This document shows, piece after piece, positions 4,802 to 5,263 of a DNA stretch of 5,263 nucleotides; within the stretch, counting starts at the first letter, position 1; the number at the start of each line of letters is the position of its first letter. Under the pieces are notes generated by a model that ran no database searches, was not told the DNA's origin, and saw only the letters and a program-made list of their open reading frames with translations. The stretch spans positions 1 to 5,263 of the forward strand of contig SBHH01000294.1 of assembly GCA_006226265.1 (NCBI GenBank), read 5' to 3'. A program made the translations under genes and the position numbers. This stretch comes from Alphaproteobacteria bacterium. Its GTDB lineage: Bacteria > Pseudomonadota > Alphaproteobacteria > Sneathiellales > Sneathiellaceae.

Positions 4802-5263
4802 CGCCGCAATCTCGCCCGCGAGCTCCATAAAGGCGCTCACAAGCTTACCCTTGCTCCGTTCCTTCAGGCAGATCAGGGCCTCGTCCATATGCGGCTCGCA
4901 GCCGCTGATCGGGATTTTCCGAAGCCGTTCGTCGTGACCGAACTCGGCCTCAGACACCACGCCGACGCCCGCACCGCCCGCCACAATCTCGCGGATGGCC
5001 TCACGGCCCTCGGCCTCGATCGCCGGACGGAAGGTGATCCCGGCCTCCGCCGCAACTTCCTCCAGCTTCTGGCGGGTTTTCGATCCTTTTTCACGGAGGA
5101 CCAGCGGCTCGCGCGCAAGTTCCTTCAACGAGATGGAGGGCCGCTTCGTGAAGGGGCTGTCCGCCGCCGCAAAGGCAATGATGGGCGTGGAGGAAAGTTT
5201 CACCACATTGAAATCGCGGGTGCCCGGAATTTCACCAAGGACCCCGACATCGGCCTCGTAGCT
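4775..5263 (-). CDS. LysR-type transcriptional regulator, C-terminal part (5' end outside window)
   Basis: The minus-strand frame is open from the window's right edge to a TAA at 4775-4777, giving 162 residues. They form most of a LysR effector-binding domain: ADVGVLGEIPG near the edge, PIIAFAAADSPF, SISLKELAREPLVLREKGSKTR, a helix AGITFRPAIEAEGREAIREIVAGGAGVGVVSEAEFG, then a C-terminal strand and helix. The DNA-binding helix-turn-helix, expected about 130-140 residues further upstream, lies outside. A GTG at 5204-5206 is in frame but cannot be the real start because the domain continues beyond it. REKGSKTR and GVGVVSEAEFG closely resemble, from memory, the LysR regulators linked to aminoethylphosphonate catabolism. 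This fits the neighbouring PhnZ-like gene, with which it is convergent (11 bases apart). Its effector and target promoter are unknown; the promoter before the kinase gene is one candidate. Confidence 0.85.
   Translation of the reverse strand, partial: SYEADVGVLGEIPGTRDFNVVKLSSTPIIAFAAADSPFTKRPSISLKELAREPLVLREKGSKTRQKLEEVAAEAGITFRPAIEAEGREAIREIVAGGAGVGVVSEAEFGHDERLRKIPISGCEPHMDEALICLKERSKGKLVSAFMELAGEIAAEKKSREPA

Noticed and set aside
1..5263. CRISPR arrays, insertion sequences, transposases or phage genes
   Set aside because: No regularly spaced repeats, terminal inverted repeats with a transposase, or phage-like reading frames are visible in the window.

Overview
The window is bacterial and most likely from an alphaproteobacterium. 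The basis is the moderately GC-rich coding style, tight operon spacing, a small Sel1-repeat protein whose wording is typical of alphaproteobacteria, and a four-domain FAD/folate demethylase family common in that class. The assignment is by resemblance only; there is no rRNA or other marker gene.

Left part (1-807). A gene ends at base 72. It is followed by a 95-base spacer and a small single-Sel1-repeat protein (168-437). Next comes a complete tRNA-Ser(GCT) gene (575-667) with its own well-placed promoter just upstream and a short hairpin plus T-run just downstream. A 140-base spacer (668-807) then holds two perfect inverted repeats and a TTGACA hexamer, and is the likely control region for the operon that follows.

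Main part (808-4763). Three plus-strand genes form a compact operon: a choline/ethanolamine-kinase-like phosphotransferase (stop codon directly abutting the next ATG), an 816-residue sarcosine/dimethylglycine-dehydrogenase-type flavoprotein with a C-terminal folate-binding GcvT half, and, 29 bases on, a 196-residue HD-domain protein. The HD protein keeps every active-site position that I recall for the diiron C-P bond-cleaving oxygenase PhnZ and its relative TmpB. A minus-strand LysR-type regulator runs in from the right edge, ends convergently 11 bases from the HD gene, and resembles the LysR proteins found with aminoethylphosphonate catabolism genes.

Working model (inference). The HD oxygenase would cleave the C-P bond of a 1-hydroxylated, N-methylated 2-aminoethylphosphonate, releasing phosphate and an N-methylated glycine (sarcosine, dimethylglycine or glycine betaine, according to methylation state). 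The flavoprotein would then demethylate sarcosine or dimethylglycine and pass the one-carbon unit to tetrahydrofolate. The alpha-ketoglutarate-dependent hydroxylase needed for the first step (PhnY/TmpA type) is not in the window, and the role of the kinase is unclear. This link between oxidative phosphonate cleavage and folate-linked N-demethylation in one operon is the most interesting aspect of the window.
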